From Brevundimonas sp. (GTDB lineage: Bacteria; Pseudomonadota; Alphaproteobacteria; Caulobacterales; Caulobacteraceae): a stretch of DNA of 37,905 bases. Under the pieces are notes generated by a model that was not told the DNA's origin, did no database searches, and saw only the letters and a list, made by a program, of their open reading frames with translations. The stretch covers positions 1-37,905 of the forward strand of contig NZ_JAUSOE010000052.1 of assembly GCF_030656255.1 (NCBI RefSeq), in the 5' to 3' direction. A program made the translations under genes and the position numbers. Each line of letters starts with the position of its first letter. Position 1 is the stretch's first letter. Below, in pieces: positions 1 through 8,518 of the stretch.

Positions 1-1889
1 AACGCGCCCAGGCCATCGCCGCCAATGAGGCGCGGGCGAGCGGCATCCATTGGACCTTTGCGCCGATGCTCGACGTCACGCGCGATCCCCGTTGGGGCCG
101 TATCGTCGAGGGCCCAGGGGAAGACCCCTATCTGGCCTCCGCCTTGGCCAGGGCGCAGGTTCGCGGCTTCCAGGGCGAAACGATCGGCGCGCCCGGGCAT
201 ATCATTTCCGGGCCGAAGCATTTCGCCACCTACGGCGCTTCGGAGGGCGGCCGGGACTATGACGCCGTCCACGTGTCGGACAGCCAGTTCTACAACGTCT
301 ATCTGCCGCCGTTCGCGGCCGCGATCGACGCCGGCGCCGGCAATGTCATGAGCGCCTATATGGAGATCAACGACGTCCCTGCCGCCGCGAACAAGTGGCT
401 TTTGACCGATGTCTTGCGGGACGATCTCGGCTTCAAGGGGTTCGTGGTCAGCGATGCGAACGGCGTGAAGAGCCTGGTCCCACAGGGGTTCGCCGTCGAC
501 GAGACGGACGCTGCGGTTCGCGCCATGAACGCCGGCAACGACATGGAGATGGCGCTGGGCGACGCCGCCTACGCCAACCTCGTCCAGGCGGTCCATGACG
601 GTAAGGTGCCCGTGGCGGTTCTAGATGAGTCCGTGCGGCGCATCCTGGTCGCCAAGTTCAGAATGGGCCTGTTCGAAAACCCCTACGTCGACGCCTCCCT
701 GACGGCGGGCGTGCTGGCCGACCCGGCGCACCGCACGGAGGCCCGGTCCGCCGCCGCCCGCTCGCTGGTGCTGATGAAGAACGAAGGCAAGGCCTTGCCG
801 CTGAACCCTGCCGCGGGTCAGCGGATCGCCGTGATCGGCCCTATGGCGGACTCCAAGGACGACACCCTCGGCTCCTGGGTCTTCGCACACGATCCCAACG
901 AGACGATCTCCATTTACGAGGGCATCCGCGATCGGGTCGGGACGAACGGCGTGGTTCAGACGGCGCCAGGCGTCGAGCTCAAACGGACCTTCCCGTCGCT
1001 GTTCGAAATCATGCCGGATCTGGCCAGGCTTCGTCCCCGACCGGCCGCCTGGACCGACGACCAGAAGCCCCAGGAGTTCGAACGCGCCGTGGAGCTTGCG
1101 CGTAACTCTGATGTGGTCGTGATGGTGCTGGGCGAAACCCAGCTGATGAGCGGCGAACAGGCGTCGCGGACGGACCTCACTCTGCCGGGAGAGCAGCAAC
1201 GCCTGCTGGATACGGTGACTGCGCTCGGCAAACCCGTGGTCGTCGTTCTGATGAACGGGCGTCCGCTCGACATCGCCGAGGCCGCTGAGAAAGTTCCGGC
1301 GATCCTCGAGGTCTGGTACCCCGGCACAGAGGGTGGCGCGGCGGTGGCTGATGCTCTGTTCGGCGACGTCAATCCGGGCGGCAAGCTGCCCATGACCTGG
1401 CCCCGCAGCGTGGGTCAGATCCCGGTCTACTACTCGCAAGCCACGACCAAGGCGCCGGAAGACGCGGGCAAACGCTATTGGGACGTGCCGTCGACGCCGC
1501 TGTACGTCTTCGGCCATGGGCTCAGCTACACGACCTTCGCCTTCTCCGACCTGAAGGTCGCCCGGTCCACCGTCGGCATCGGCCAACCCATCGAGATCAC
1601 CGCGACGGTGACCAATACCGGGGATCGTCCCGGCGACGAGGTGGCGCAACTGTACATCCACCAGAAATCAGGCCGCGCGACCCGACCGATACGCGAACTG
1701 AAGGGCTTCCAGCGCCTGACGCTGGCGCCCGGCGAAAGCCGCACCGTGACCTTCACCCTGGGCGAGGCGGAGCTGCGATACTGGAGCGCCGCTGACAGGG
1801 ACTGGGTGGTCGATGCCGCCAAGTTCGACGTCTGGGTAGGCGGCGACTCCAACGCCGAACTGCATACAAGCTTCGAAGTCGTCCCCTGA
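1..1889 (+). CDS. Beta-glucosidase, glycoside hydrolase family 3 (5' end cut by window)
   Basis: Hydrolyses terminal beta-linked glucosyl or related residues from oligosaccharides, probably in the periplasm as in BglX-type enzymes. The frame is open from base 3 with no stop, so the true start and any signal peptide lie left of the window. The N-terminal GH3 barrel shows FAPMLDVTRDPRWGR and GPGEDPYL, a substrate-binding KHF segment, and the nucleophile Asp in GFVVSDANG (about residue 150 of the visible part). The second alpha/beta domain follows (VLMKNEGKALPL; GETQLMSGE), then a C-terminal fibronectin-III-like domain (TVTNTGDRPGDEVAQLY; RELKGFQ). It ends at TGA 1887-1889, just before a strong hairpin. 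Family assignment is firm; exact sugar specificity cannot be read from sequence. Confidence 0.95.
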   Translation, partial: RAQAIAANEARASGIHWTFAPMLDVTRDPRWGRIVEGPGEDPYLASALARAQVRGFQGETIGAPGHIISGPKHFATYGASEGGRDYDAVHVSDSQFYNVYLPPFAAAIDAGAGNVMSAYMEINDVPAAANKWLLTDVLRDDLGFKGFVVSDANGVKSLVPQGFAVDETDAAVRAMNAGNDMEMALGDAAYANLVQAVHDGKVPVAVLDESVRRILVAKFRMGLFENPYVDASLTAGVLADPAHRTEARSAAARSLVLMKNEGKALPLNPAAGQRIAVIGPMADSKDDTLGSWVFAHDPNETISIYEGIRDRVGTNGVVQTAPGVELKRTFPSLFEIMPDLARLRPRPAAWTDDQKPQEFERAVELARNSDVVVMVLGETQLMSGEQASRTDLTLPGEQQRLLDTVTALGKPVVVVLMNGRPLDIAEAAEKVPAILEVWYPGTEGGAAVADALFGDVNPGGKLPMTWPRSVGQIPVYYSQATTKAPEDAGKRYWDVPSTPLYVFGHGLSYTTFAFSDLKVARSTVGIGQPIEITATVTNTGDRPGDEVAQLYIHQKSGRATRPIRELKGFQRLTLAPGESRTVTFTLGEAELRYWSAADRDWVVDAAKFDVWVGGDSNAELHTSFEVVP

Positions 1890-1899
1890 ACGGTTTTGC

Positions 1900-1932
1900 G
1901 AAGACAGGGACCGTCGGGCGGTCCCTGTCTTC
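1900..1932. terminator. Strong hairpin terminator after the GH3 gene
   Basis: Perfect 14-bp inverted repeat: GAAGACAGGGACCG (1900-1913) pairs with CGGTCCCTGTCTTC (1919-1932) around a 5-base loop. It starts 11 bases after the GH3 stop codon, between two convergent genes. The T tract is weak, so it may act as a bidirectional terminator or mRNA 3' stabiliser. Confidence 0.8.
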
Positions 1933-2055
1933 TTCGAGGAGGGCTTTTGTCCGCATCACCATGGTCGAGAACCAGATGATGACGCACAACTTCACGACGT
2001 TCGCGACCCGTGCAGGCTTTGGGTGCGGAGGCGCGGCAAACGTCTTTGCTTCACC

Positions 2056-3465
2056 TTAGAACGGAAAGAAAACCGGGATCGCCACCATGGCCGCGACCCA
2101 GGTTACAAGGTTCAAGGGCAGGCCCACGCGGACGAAGTCCATGTAGCTGTAGCCGCCCATGTTGAAGACCAGCACATTGGTCTGATAGCCGAAGGGGGTC
2201 GCGAAGGCGGCCGAGGCGGCCATCATGACGCAGACCAGGAACGGTCGGGGATCGACGCCCAGGCTTTCGGCCAGGGCCACGGCGATGGGGGTGATCAACA
2301 CGGCGACGGTGGCGTTGGACAAGAGCTCCGTCGCAAACAGCGTCACGCCGTAAAGCACGATCAGCGCGCCCAGAGGCCCCATAGGCCGGATCACGTCGAT
2401 CAGCCGGTCCGCGCCGGCGGAGGCCAGGCAAGTCACCTCGATGGCGGTGCCGACCACCACCATGCCCGCGATCAGCAGCAGAATCTCGGGCCGAAGCCCG
2501 GCATAGGCCTCTTCGGGGGTGATCACCCTGAGCAGGATCAGCGCCACCGCCCCGGCGAAGGCCGAGGCCGCAATCGGAGCCCAGCCGAGCGCGGCGGACG
2601 CGATCACCAGGGCGAAGATCGCGAGGGAGACCAGTGCGGGCCGCAGCCGGAAGGGGCGATCGGCCGCGCCGAACAGGGCGACGTCGCCCAAATGGGCGTC
2701 GCCTGAACCGTCCGACTGATTGCGGGATTCCCCGAGGCGCGGCAGGCCGAAGGGCAGGGCGCGACGGCGTCGCCCGGCCGCCTCCGCCTCGGCGCGGCGT
2801 CGCGCGCCTTCCATCTCGGCCAGAAGGGCGGCCTGCGCCTCGTCCTTGGCCACCGACCGACCCAGTTGCCGGGCGCCGACGAAATAAAGCCACAGGCCGC
2901 CGATCACGGCGATGAACAGACCCACGGGCGTGATCTCGAACAGGCCGAAGACCGGCTGGCCCGCATTGCGCGCCATGTCGTTGACCAGCAGATTGGTCGA
3001 GGTGCCGATCAGAGTCAGCAGGCCGCCCATCACCGTCACATGGCTGAGGGGCATCAGGAACCGCTTGGGCGACAGATGCAGGGACTGGGCCACGTCGCGG
3101 ATCACCGGCGCCGCCAGGACCACGACCGGCGTATTGTTCAGGAAACCGCCGACGCCCCCACACAGGCCGATGACGATCCAGATGCCCATGGCCCCGATCC
3201 GGGCCGCCAGTCGGGTGGCCTGGCGGATCAGCAGGCCCAACAGGCCCGACAGTTCGATGGCGTAGGCGATGACGAACAGGCCCGCCAGGGCGATGACGGC
3301 GGGACTGGCGAAGGCGCTCTGCACCTCGACCGGCCGCACCACCCCCAGCAACAGCAGGACGGCGGCTCCAGTCAGGGCGACGACATCGGCGCGAAGCTTG
3401 CCGTGGATCAGCACGCCGACCACGCCGATGAGCACCGCCAGGGCGGCGATCTGGTCGAAGGTCAT
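2056..3465 (-). CDS. SLC13/DASS-type permease (anion transporter family)
   Basis: Inner-membrane carrier of the SLC13 / arsenical-pump-like ion transporter superfamily; members move dicarboxylates, sulfate or similar anions with Na+ or H+. Two hydrophobic halves of about five to six helices each flank a charged central linker rich in Arg, Glu and Ala (near residues 190-260). The first half carries the family helix-hairpin signatures GGFLNNTPVVVLAAPVI and LIGTSTNLLVN; the second half carries ELLSNATVAVLITPIA and TPFGYQTNVLV. The linker lacks an obvious TrkA-C fold. The ATG at 3465 is chosen because residues from there (MTFDQIAALAVLIG) begin the first helix; a TTG at 3501 is the alternative. 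It is convergent with the GH3 gene. The substrate is not deducible. Confidence 0.88.
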   Translation of the reverse strand: MTFDQIAALAVLIGVVGVLIHGKLRADVVALTGAAVLLLLGVVRPVEVQSAFASPAVIALAGLFVIAYAIELSGLLGLLIRQATRLAARIGAMGIWIVIGLCGGVGGFLNNTPVVVLAAPVIRDVAQSLHLSPKRFLMPLSHVTVMGGLLTLIGTSTNLLVNDMARNAGQPVFGLFEITPVGLFIAVIGGLWLYFVGARQLGRSVAKDEAQAALLAEMEGARRRAEAEAAGRRRRALPFGLPRLGESRNQSDGSGDAHLGDVALFGAADRPFRLRPALVSLAIFALVIASAALGWAPIAASAFAGAVALILLRVITPEEAYAGLRPEILLLIAGMVVVGTAIEVTCLASAGADRLIDVIRPMGPLGALIVLYGVTLFATELLSNATVAVLITPIAVALAESLGVDPRPFLVCVMMAASAAFATPFGYQTNVLVFNMGGYSYMDFVRVGLPLNLVTWVAAMVAIPVFFPF

Positions 3466-3553
3466 GGCTCTGTGCAGACCGGTCTCAGCAGCTTTCGTCA
3501 ACCTTTTTCGCGCGCTCGCCCCCGAAAGCGCGAACCCATGCTAGGGTGGGGTC

Positions 3554-4396
3554 ATGCTGGAACCGACCGTGTCGCCTCGCCCGTCGGTCGTCGCGCTTGC
3601 GGCGTCCCTTGTTTTCCTCGCCGCCTGCCAGCGTGAGGAGGCCGCCCCCGTTCCGCCGCCGGCCCCGGCCGTCAGCGCGCCGCCGGTCGTCGCTGTCGGT
3701 CCCGCGCCGGTGCTGGACCGGGCCGGGCTCTTGCAGGCCATGGATGTCGCGGCCTCGGCCTATGCCGCCGGCAAGGATCCCGGCGGGGCCACCCTGGCCG
3801 GTCGCCGCTTCGTCATCCGTCAGGCCTTCGGTTGCGCTGGGTCGTCGCCGACGGTTCAGTCGTCGGTCGGAGCGCCGGCTGGCGACGGGCTGGCCGCCTG
3901 GTCCCGGATCGACAAGGGCAAAAGCCTGAGACTGACCTTGGCGCCGGCCGATTGGACGGGGTCGCCTATGCTCGCGGGCGGCGCCGACAGCTGGGAAGCG
4001 GCCGAGGGGTTCTGGCTGCCTCGCCCGTGGTTGCGCGCCGACGGCTGTCCGGGCGTTCTGAGCAATCCGGAAACGGACGACGCGGCGGCGGCCTCGCCCC
4101 AGACCGTCGGTCTGGCGGCCGTATTCGAGGAAGACGGCTCGCGCCTCGGCCGCCGCAATGGTCGGGCCTATGAGTTCACCGTCCGCGCCGAGGGCGATCA
4201 GGCCCCGGTCGCGCCGACGAACGGGTATCGGCTGGTGCTGGAGGGGCGGATGGCGGCCTTCGCCGACGGCCGCGCCATACGCTGTCGCGCCGACGGTCCT
4301 GATCAGCGCCCGGTCTGTATCGGCGCGGTTCAGCTTGACCGGGTCGCTTTTGAGGACGCCGAAGGCCAAGGGCTCAGCGAGTGGCGGCCGGGCTAA
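3554..4396 (+). CDS. Putative lipoprotein of unknown function
   Basis: A 280-residue protein with a lipoprotein signal: positively charged start, hydrophobic core (SVVALAASLVFLAAC) and lipobox LAAC with the acylated Cys at residue 25. A Pro/Ala-rich linker of about 25 residues follows, then a globular region with several Cys (FGCAGSSP, RADGCPG, RCRADGPDQRPVCIG), perhaps disulfide-bonded. The mature part would sit on a periplasmic membrane face. I do not recognise the family. Its start lies 88 bases from the start of the divergent SLC13 permease gene, so the two could share a promoter region. Coding strand and start are well supported; function is unknown. Confidence 0.8.
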   Translation: MLEPTVSPRPSVVALAASLVFLAACQREEAAPVPPPAPAVSAPPVVAVGPAPVLDRAGLLQAMDVAASAYAAGKDPGGATLAGRRFVIRQAFGCAGSSPTVQSSVGAPAGDGLAAWSRIDKGKSLRLTLAPADWTGSPMLAGGADSWEAAEGFWLPRPWLRADGCPGVLSNPETDDAAAASPQTVGLAAVFEEDGSRLGRRNGRAYEFTVRAEGDQAPVAPTNGYRLVLEGRMAAFADGRAIRCRADGPDQRPVCIGAVQLDRVAFEDAEGQGLSEWRPG

Positions 4397-4438
4397 GGCC
4401 GGGCCCCGCCATCATCGGGCCATAGGGCAGGGCGGGAA

Positions 4439-4909
4439 TTAATCTTCGGCGGCGGCGCTCCGGACGGACATCATCGTGGCGAGGCGATGTGCTGCGGCGG
4501 TCATGGTCTCTCGATCCGCTCGCGAAAGGCCTTCAAACCGGGTCGTGAAGTCCTGGCCCATCAGGCCGGGCGACGCCGCCAAAGCCTGGCGACCGGACTC
4601 GGTCAGGCGCGTATGAACCACACGTCGGTCAATGCTGGATCGATAACGGACGACCATCCCCTTGGCCTCCAGCTTGTCGAGAACGGCCACCACAGTGGGC
4701 GCCGACATGGAGACTTCGCGTGAAATGGCGCTGGTGCTCACCTCGCCCATCGCGCGGATCGATTGAAGCACCAGAAGTTGCGGCAGGGTCAGGCCTGTCA
4801 GCCGGGCGATCTCGCGCGAGCGGACGTCGATCGCCTGGGCGATCCGCCGCACCGAGCGGAGCAGGGACGTGGACAGGTCTTCAGTCGCGTCGGGAGAAAT
4901 ATCGCTCAT
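4439..4909 (-). CDS. MarR-family transcriptional regulator
   Basis: Dimeric winged-helix regulator of 156 residues. The order is typical for MarR: an N-terminal dimerisation helix (SLLRSVRRIAQAID), LTLPQLLVLQSI, the recognition helix in SREVSMSAPTVVAVLDKLEAKG, the wing containing RSSIDRRVVHTRLTESG, and C-terminal dimerisation helices. ATG 4909 is chosen over an upstream GTG at 4957, which would add 16 non-conserved residues and run into the divergent promoter. The gene is divergent from the NAGGN operon, with 64 bases between the starts and an interrupted palindrome in that gap. It therefore probably controls that operon and itself. The ligand is unknown; an osmotic or solute signal is inference only. 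Confidence 0.92.
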   Translation of the reverse strand: MSDISPDATEDLSTSLLRSVRRIAQAIDVRSREIARLTGLTLPQLLVLQSIRAMGEVSTSAISREVSMSAPTVVAVLDKLEAKGMVVRYRSSIDRRVVHTRLTESGRQALAASPGLMGQDFTTRFEGLSRADRETMTAAAHRLATMMSVRSAAAED

Positions 4910-4913
4910 CCGG

Positions 4914-4969
4914 TTGAACTCTTTCGTGTGCGAACCATTTGTACACGCTGCTTCCACAAATCAAGGAGG
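4914..4969 (+). promoter_or_regulatory. Promoter, candidate MarR operator and RBS for the NAGGN operon
   Basis: In the divergent gap, TTGAAC (4914-4919) and TTTGTA (4938-4943) are spaced 18 bases, resembling -35/-10 elements. They are overlapped by an interrupted dyad, CGTGT (4925-4929) / ACACG (4943-4947), with extra partial symmetry inside (GCGAA / TTGT). A strong AGGAGG at 4964-4969 sits four bases before the ATG. The dyad position, over the promoter and beside the marR-like gene, fits a MarR operator. Promoter elements are assigned by eye. Confidence 0.5.
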
Positions 4970-4973
4970 ACCC

Positions 4974-6749
4974 ATGTGCGGTCTTAGCGGCGAGATCAAT
5001 TTCGACGGACGACCGGCCGACGCCGGCGCCGTTCAACGCATGACCGATGCGCTCTCGCCCCGTGGACCGGACGGGTCCGGCATAGTGATGCGCGGCCCCG
5101 TGGGCCTGGGGCATCGACGGCTGAAGATCATCGACCTGTCTGACGCGGCCGAGCAGCCGATGGTGGACGCCGATCTGGGCGTGACCCTGGCGTTCAACGG
5201 CTGCATCTACAACTATCCCGAACTGCGCGAAGAGCTGAAGGGGATGGGTTTCCGCTTCTTCTCGCATGGCGACACCGAGGTCATCATCAAGGCCTGGAAG
5301 GCTTGGGGCGAGGCCTGCGTCGAGCGGTTCAAGGGCATGTTCGCCTTCGTTCTGCATGAACGCGACACCGGCCGCACCGTGATCGCCCGCGACCGTTTCG
5401 GCATCAAGCCGCTGTATTTGGCCGAGAGCGGCAAGCGCCTGCGCTTCGCCTCGACCTTGCCGGCCCTGCTGGCGGCGGGCGACGTGGACAAGACCATCGA
5501 TCCGGTCGGCCTGCACCACTACATGACCTTCCACGCCGTCGTTCCGCCGCCGCACACCATACTGAAGGGCGTGAAGAAGTTTCCGCCGGCGACGATCCGG
5601 GTGATCGAGGCGGACGGGACGGCGAAGGACCGGCTGTATTGGCAGCCTGACATGACCCGCCATGCCGAGGACGCCGCCCTGACGGCCGAGGACTGGCGCG
5701 ACCGGGTTCTGGACAGTCTGCGCGAAGCCGTGAAGCGCCGCATGGTCGCGGACGTGCCGGTCGGGGTGCTGCTGTCGGGCGGGGTGGATTCCAGCCTGAT
5801 CGTCGGCCTGCTGGCCGAGCTGGGCCAGACCGACCTGATGACCTTCTCGGTCGGCTTCGAGGAAGCCAACGGCGAGAAGGGCGACGAGTTCGTCTATTCG
5901 GACCTGATCGCCAAACACTATGGGACCAAGCACCACCAGATCTTCGTGCCGCACGCCCGTCTGATGGAGGCCCTTCCGGGCACCATCGGCGCCATGTCGG
6001 AACCGATGGTCAGCTACGACAATGTCGGCTTCTACCTGCTAAGCCAGGAAGTCTCCAAACATATCAAGGTGGTGCAGTCGGGGCAGGGGGCGGACGAGGT
6101 CTTCGCCGGCTATCACTGGTACCCGCCGATGCTGGAGACGACCGATCCGGTCGAGACCTACGCCAAGGCCTTCTTCGACCGCAGCCATGCGACGCTGAAG
6201 ACCCAGTTGAACGGCGCATACATGGCCGACACCGACGTCAGCCGCGCCCTGGTCGAGGCCCATTTCGCGCAAGGCCGCGCCGCGACGCCGGTGGATCAGG
6301 CCCTGCGCCTGGACAGTCAGGTGATGCTGGTCGACGACCCGGTCAAGCGGGTCGACAATATGACCATGGCCTGGGGTCTTGAGGCGCGGGTGCCCTTCCT
6401 GGACCATGAACTGGTCGAACTGGCCGGCCGCATCCCGCCCGAACACAAACTATCGCAAGGCGGCAAGGGCGTGCTGAAGGAGGCGGCGCGTCTGGTGATC
6501 CCGTCCGAGGTCATCGACCGCAAGAAGGGCTATTTCCCCGTGCCGGCGCTGAAATACATCCAGGGTCCGTATCTGGACATGGTGCGCGAAGCCCTGACCA
6601 ATCAGGCGGCGCGCGACCGCGGCCTGTTCGAGCCCGCCTATCTGGACACCCTTTTCGCCGATCCGACCGCGCACATCACGCCGCTGCGCGGTTCTGAGCT
6701 TTGGCAGGTGGCTGTTCTGGAACTGTGGATGCAGCAGCATGGCGTCTGA
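4974..6749 (+). CDS. asnO: N-acetylglutaminylglutamine amidotransferase (asparagine synthase family)
   Basis: Glutamine-dependent amidotransferase of 591 residues that forms the terminal amide of the osmoprotectant N-acetylglutaminylglutamine amide (NAGGN). The start at 4974 is fixed by the class II glutaminase, which needs Cys2 after Met removal (MCGLSGEINF), and by AGGAGG just upstream. The N-terminal glutaminase domain shows RGPDGSG, GHRRL and FNGCIYNY. The C-terminal synthetase domain has the PP-loop VLLSGGVDSSLIVGLL (about residue 265) and SGQGADEVFAGYHWY. The length and partners match the three-gene set of Pseudomonas and Sinorhizobium rather than general AsnB. It overlaps the next gene by 11 bases, indicating translational coupling. 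An asparagine synthetase role is less likely given these neighbours. Confidence 0.92.
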   Translation: MCGLSGEINFDGRPADAGAVQRMTDALSPRGPDGSGIVMRGPVGLGHRRLKIIDLSDAAEQPMVDADLGVTLAFNGCIYNYPELREELKGMGFRFFSHGDTEVIIKAWKAWGEACVERFKGMFAFVLHERDTGRTVIARDRFGIKPLYLAESGKRLRFASTLPALLAAGDVDKTIDPVGLHHYMTFHAVVPPPHTILKGVKKFPPATIRVIEADGTAKDRLYWQPDMTRHAEDAALTAEDWRDRVLDSLREAVKRRMVADVPVGVLLSGGVDSSLIVGLLAELGQTDLMTFSVGFEEANGEKGDEFVYSDLIAKHYGTKHHQIFVPHARLMEALPGTIGAMSEPMVSYDNVGFYLLSQEVSKHIKVVQSGQGADEVFAGYHWYPPMLETTDPVETYAKAFFDRSHATLKTQLNGAYMADTDVSRALVEAHFAQGRAATPVDQALRLDSQVMLVDDPVKRVDNMTMAWGLEARVPFLDHELVELAGRIPPEHKLSQGGKGVLKEAARLVIPSEVIDRKKGYFPVPALKYIQGPYLDMVREALTNQAARDRGLFEPAYLDTLFADPTAHITPLRGSELWQVAVLELWMQQHGV

Positions 6750-8508
6750 CGCGCGTCCCGCCCGAACCAAGGCGCACCGGCTGAAGCGGTTGCGTCACGA
6801 GGGCCTGAAACCGCCGGTCCGCAACGGGGAGGGGCCGACGCAGGACGCCGTGCTGGATTGCGGCTGGGGACGTCTGTTGTTCGCCCAGACCTTCGCAACC
6901 GCCGAACCTCTCGTGGAGGCCTTACGGGCCGAGGGGCCGGACCGACGCGACATCGCCTTCTATGTCCGCAATCCGCATGTCCTTCTGGCCCAGGCGCCGC
7001 AGGAGTTGTTCCTGGATCCGTCGCACACCTATCGCCTGGATCTGGCCACCTATCGCGCCAGCCGCCGTCAGCCCCGCGGCTTCACGGTCAGGCGATTGAC
7101 GTCCGAAATGGACGCCCAGGCCGTCAATGAGATCTACGCCAAGCGCAAGATGGTGCCGGTTCCGCCCGACTTCTTCTGGTCCCGACGCGATGATCGCAGC
7201 CTGACCTATTTTGTGGCCGAGGATGCGACGACGGGGACGGTGATCGGCACGGTGACCGGGGTCAATCATGTGCGCGCCTTCGACGACCCCGAGCAGGGTG
7301 CGTCCCTCTGGTGTCTCGCGGTCGATCCTCAGGCGACCCAGCCGGGAATCGGCGAGGCCCTGGTTCGGCGTCTCGCCGAACATTTCCGGACACAGGGTCT
7401 GGCGCACATGGACCTGTCGGTCATGCACGACAACGACCAGGCCATCGCCCTGTATGACAAGCTGGGGTTCCGCCGGGTCTCCTTCTTCGGGGTGAAGCGC
7501 AAGAACCCGATCAACGAGGCCCTGTTCGTCGGCCCGACCGACGACCACGATCTGAACCCCTATGCCCGGATCATCGTCAACGAGGCGCGCCGGCGCGGCA
7601 TTCATACCGAGATCATCGACGCCGAGGGCGGCCTGTTTCGTCTGAACTGGGGCGGCCGTTCGGTGCGGTGCCGTGAAAGCCTGTCGGAACTGACCTCGGC
7701 CGTGGCGCTGAGCATCTGCGACGACAAGCGGATGACGCGGCGCATCGTCGAGGCGGCCGGCGTGCGCGTGCCCGAACGGATCGATCCCGAAGACCCGTCC
7801 GCCATCGACGCGGCCCTGGCTCGGCTAGGGGCGCTGGTGGTCAAACCCGCCAGGGGCGAACAGGGGCAGGGGGTCGCCGTCGGCCTGACGACCCCGCAGG
7901 CCGTGCAGACCGCCCTGACCCAGGCGCGTCGCATCTGTTCCGACGTGCTGATCGAGGAACAGGCGCCGGGCGAGGATCTGCGGCTGGTGGTTATCGATTA
8001 CAAGGTCGTCGCCTGCGCCCTGCGTCGTCCGCCGCGCGTGATCGGCGACGGCCGTTCGACCCTGCGCGCCCTGATCGAACACCAGAGCCGCCGCCGCGCC
8101 GCCGCGACGGGCGGGGAATCGACCATTCCCATCGACGGCGAGACCGAACGCACCCTGGCCGAGGCCGGCTATGGTCTGGACGACGTGGCCCTAGACGGGG
8201 CCGAGGTTCTGGTGCGAAAGGCGGCCAATCTGCACCTGGGCGGCACCATCCATGATGTGACCGAAGAGGTGCATCCGGCCCTCATCCGCGCCGCCATCGC
8301 GGCCGCCCGCGCCATCGATATTCCCGTCACCGGCATCGACCTGATGGTGAAGTCGCCGCGCGAGCCGGACTATGTTTTCATCGAGGCCAATGAACGCCCC
8401 GGCCTGGCCAACCATGAGCCCCAGCCGACGGCCGAGCGTTTCGTCGATCTGCTCTTTCCCCTGTCCGCCCCGACCTCGGCGCGGGCCGTTCCAAGATCCG
8501 AAGCCTGA
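6739..8508 (+). CDS. ngg: N-acetylglutaminylglutamine synthetase (GNAT + ATP-grasp)
   Basis: Two-domain enzyme of 589 residues that builds the N-acetylated glutamine dipeptide in NAGGN synthesis. After a basic leader, a GNAT acetyltransferase domain spans roughly residues 115-250 (acetyl-CoA loop region QPGIGEALVRRL; MDLSVMHDNDQAIALYDKLGF). An ATP-grasp ligase domain spans roughly 285-575, with VVKPARGEQGQGVAVG, EEQAPGEDLRLVVI and the metal-binding end FIEANERPGLANHEPQPTAE. This fusion is diagnostic of the NAGGN pathway. The ATG overlaps the 3' end of asnO, and the M42 gene begins 11 bases after its stop. Assignment rests on domain fusion plus operon context. Confidence 0.92.
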   Translation: MASDARPARTKAHRLKRLRHEGLKPPVRNGEGPTQDAVLDCGWGRLLFAQTFATAEPLVEALRAEGPDRRDIAFYVRNPHVLLAQAPQELFLDPSHTYRLDLATYRASRRQPRGFTVRRLTSEMDAQAVNEIYAKRKMVPVPPDFFWSRRDDRSLTYFVAEDATTGTVIGTVTGVNHVRAFDDPEQGASLWCLAVDPQATQPGIGEALVRRLAEHFRTQGLAHMDLSVMHDNDQAIALYDKLGFRRVSFFGVKRKNPINEALFVGPTDDHDLNPYARIIVNEARRRGIHTEIIDAEGGLFRLNWGGRSVRCRESLSELTSAVALSICDDKRMTRRIVEAAGVRVPERIDPEDPSAIDAALARLGALVVKPARGEQGQGVAVGLTTPQAVQTALTQARRICSDVLIEEQAPGEDLRLVVIDYKVVACALRRPPRVIGDGRSTLRALIEHQSRRRAAATGGESTIPIDGETERTLAEAGYGLDDVALDGAEVLVRKAANLHLGGTIHDVTEEVHPALIRAAIAAARAIDIPVTGIDLMVKSPREPDYVFIEANERPGLANHEPQPTAERFVDLLFPLSAPTSARAVPRSEA

Positions 8509-8518
8509 AGGAGGTCCT

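Noticed and set aside
2051..3163. Long overlapping frames on both strands across the permease gene, and similar ones over most genes
   Set aside because: They are GC-rich shadows of real genes: Arg/Gly/Pro-rich, no family motifs, no ribosome sites. The permease frame alone gives coherent membrane helices.
8372..8518. Earlier starts for the M42 hydrolase inside the ngg gene
   Set aside because: They would add about 50 residues of shadow sequence; the TTG at 8519 has AAGGAGG at good spacing and starts at the conserved region.
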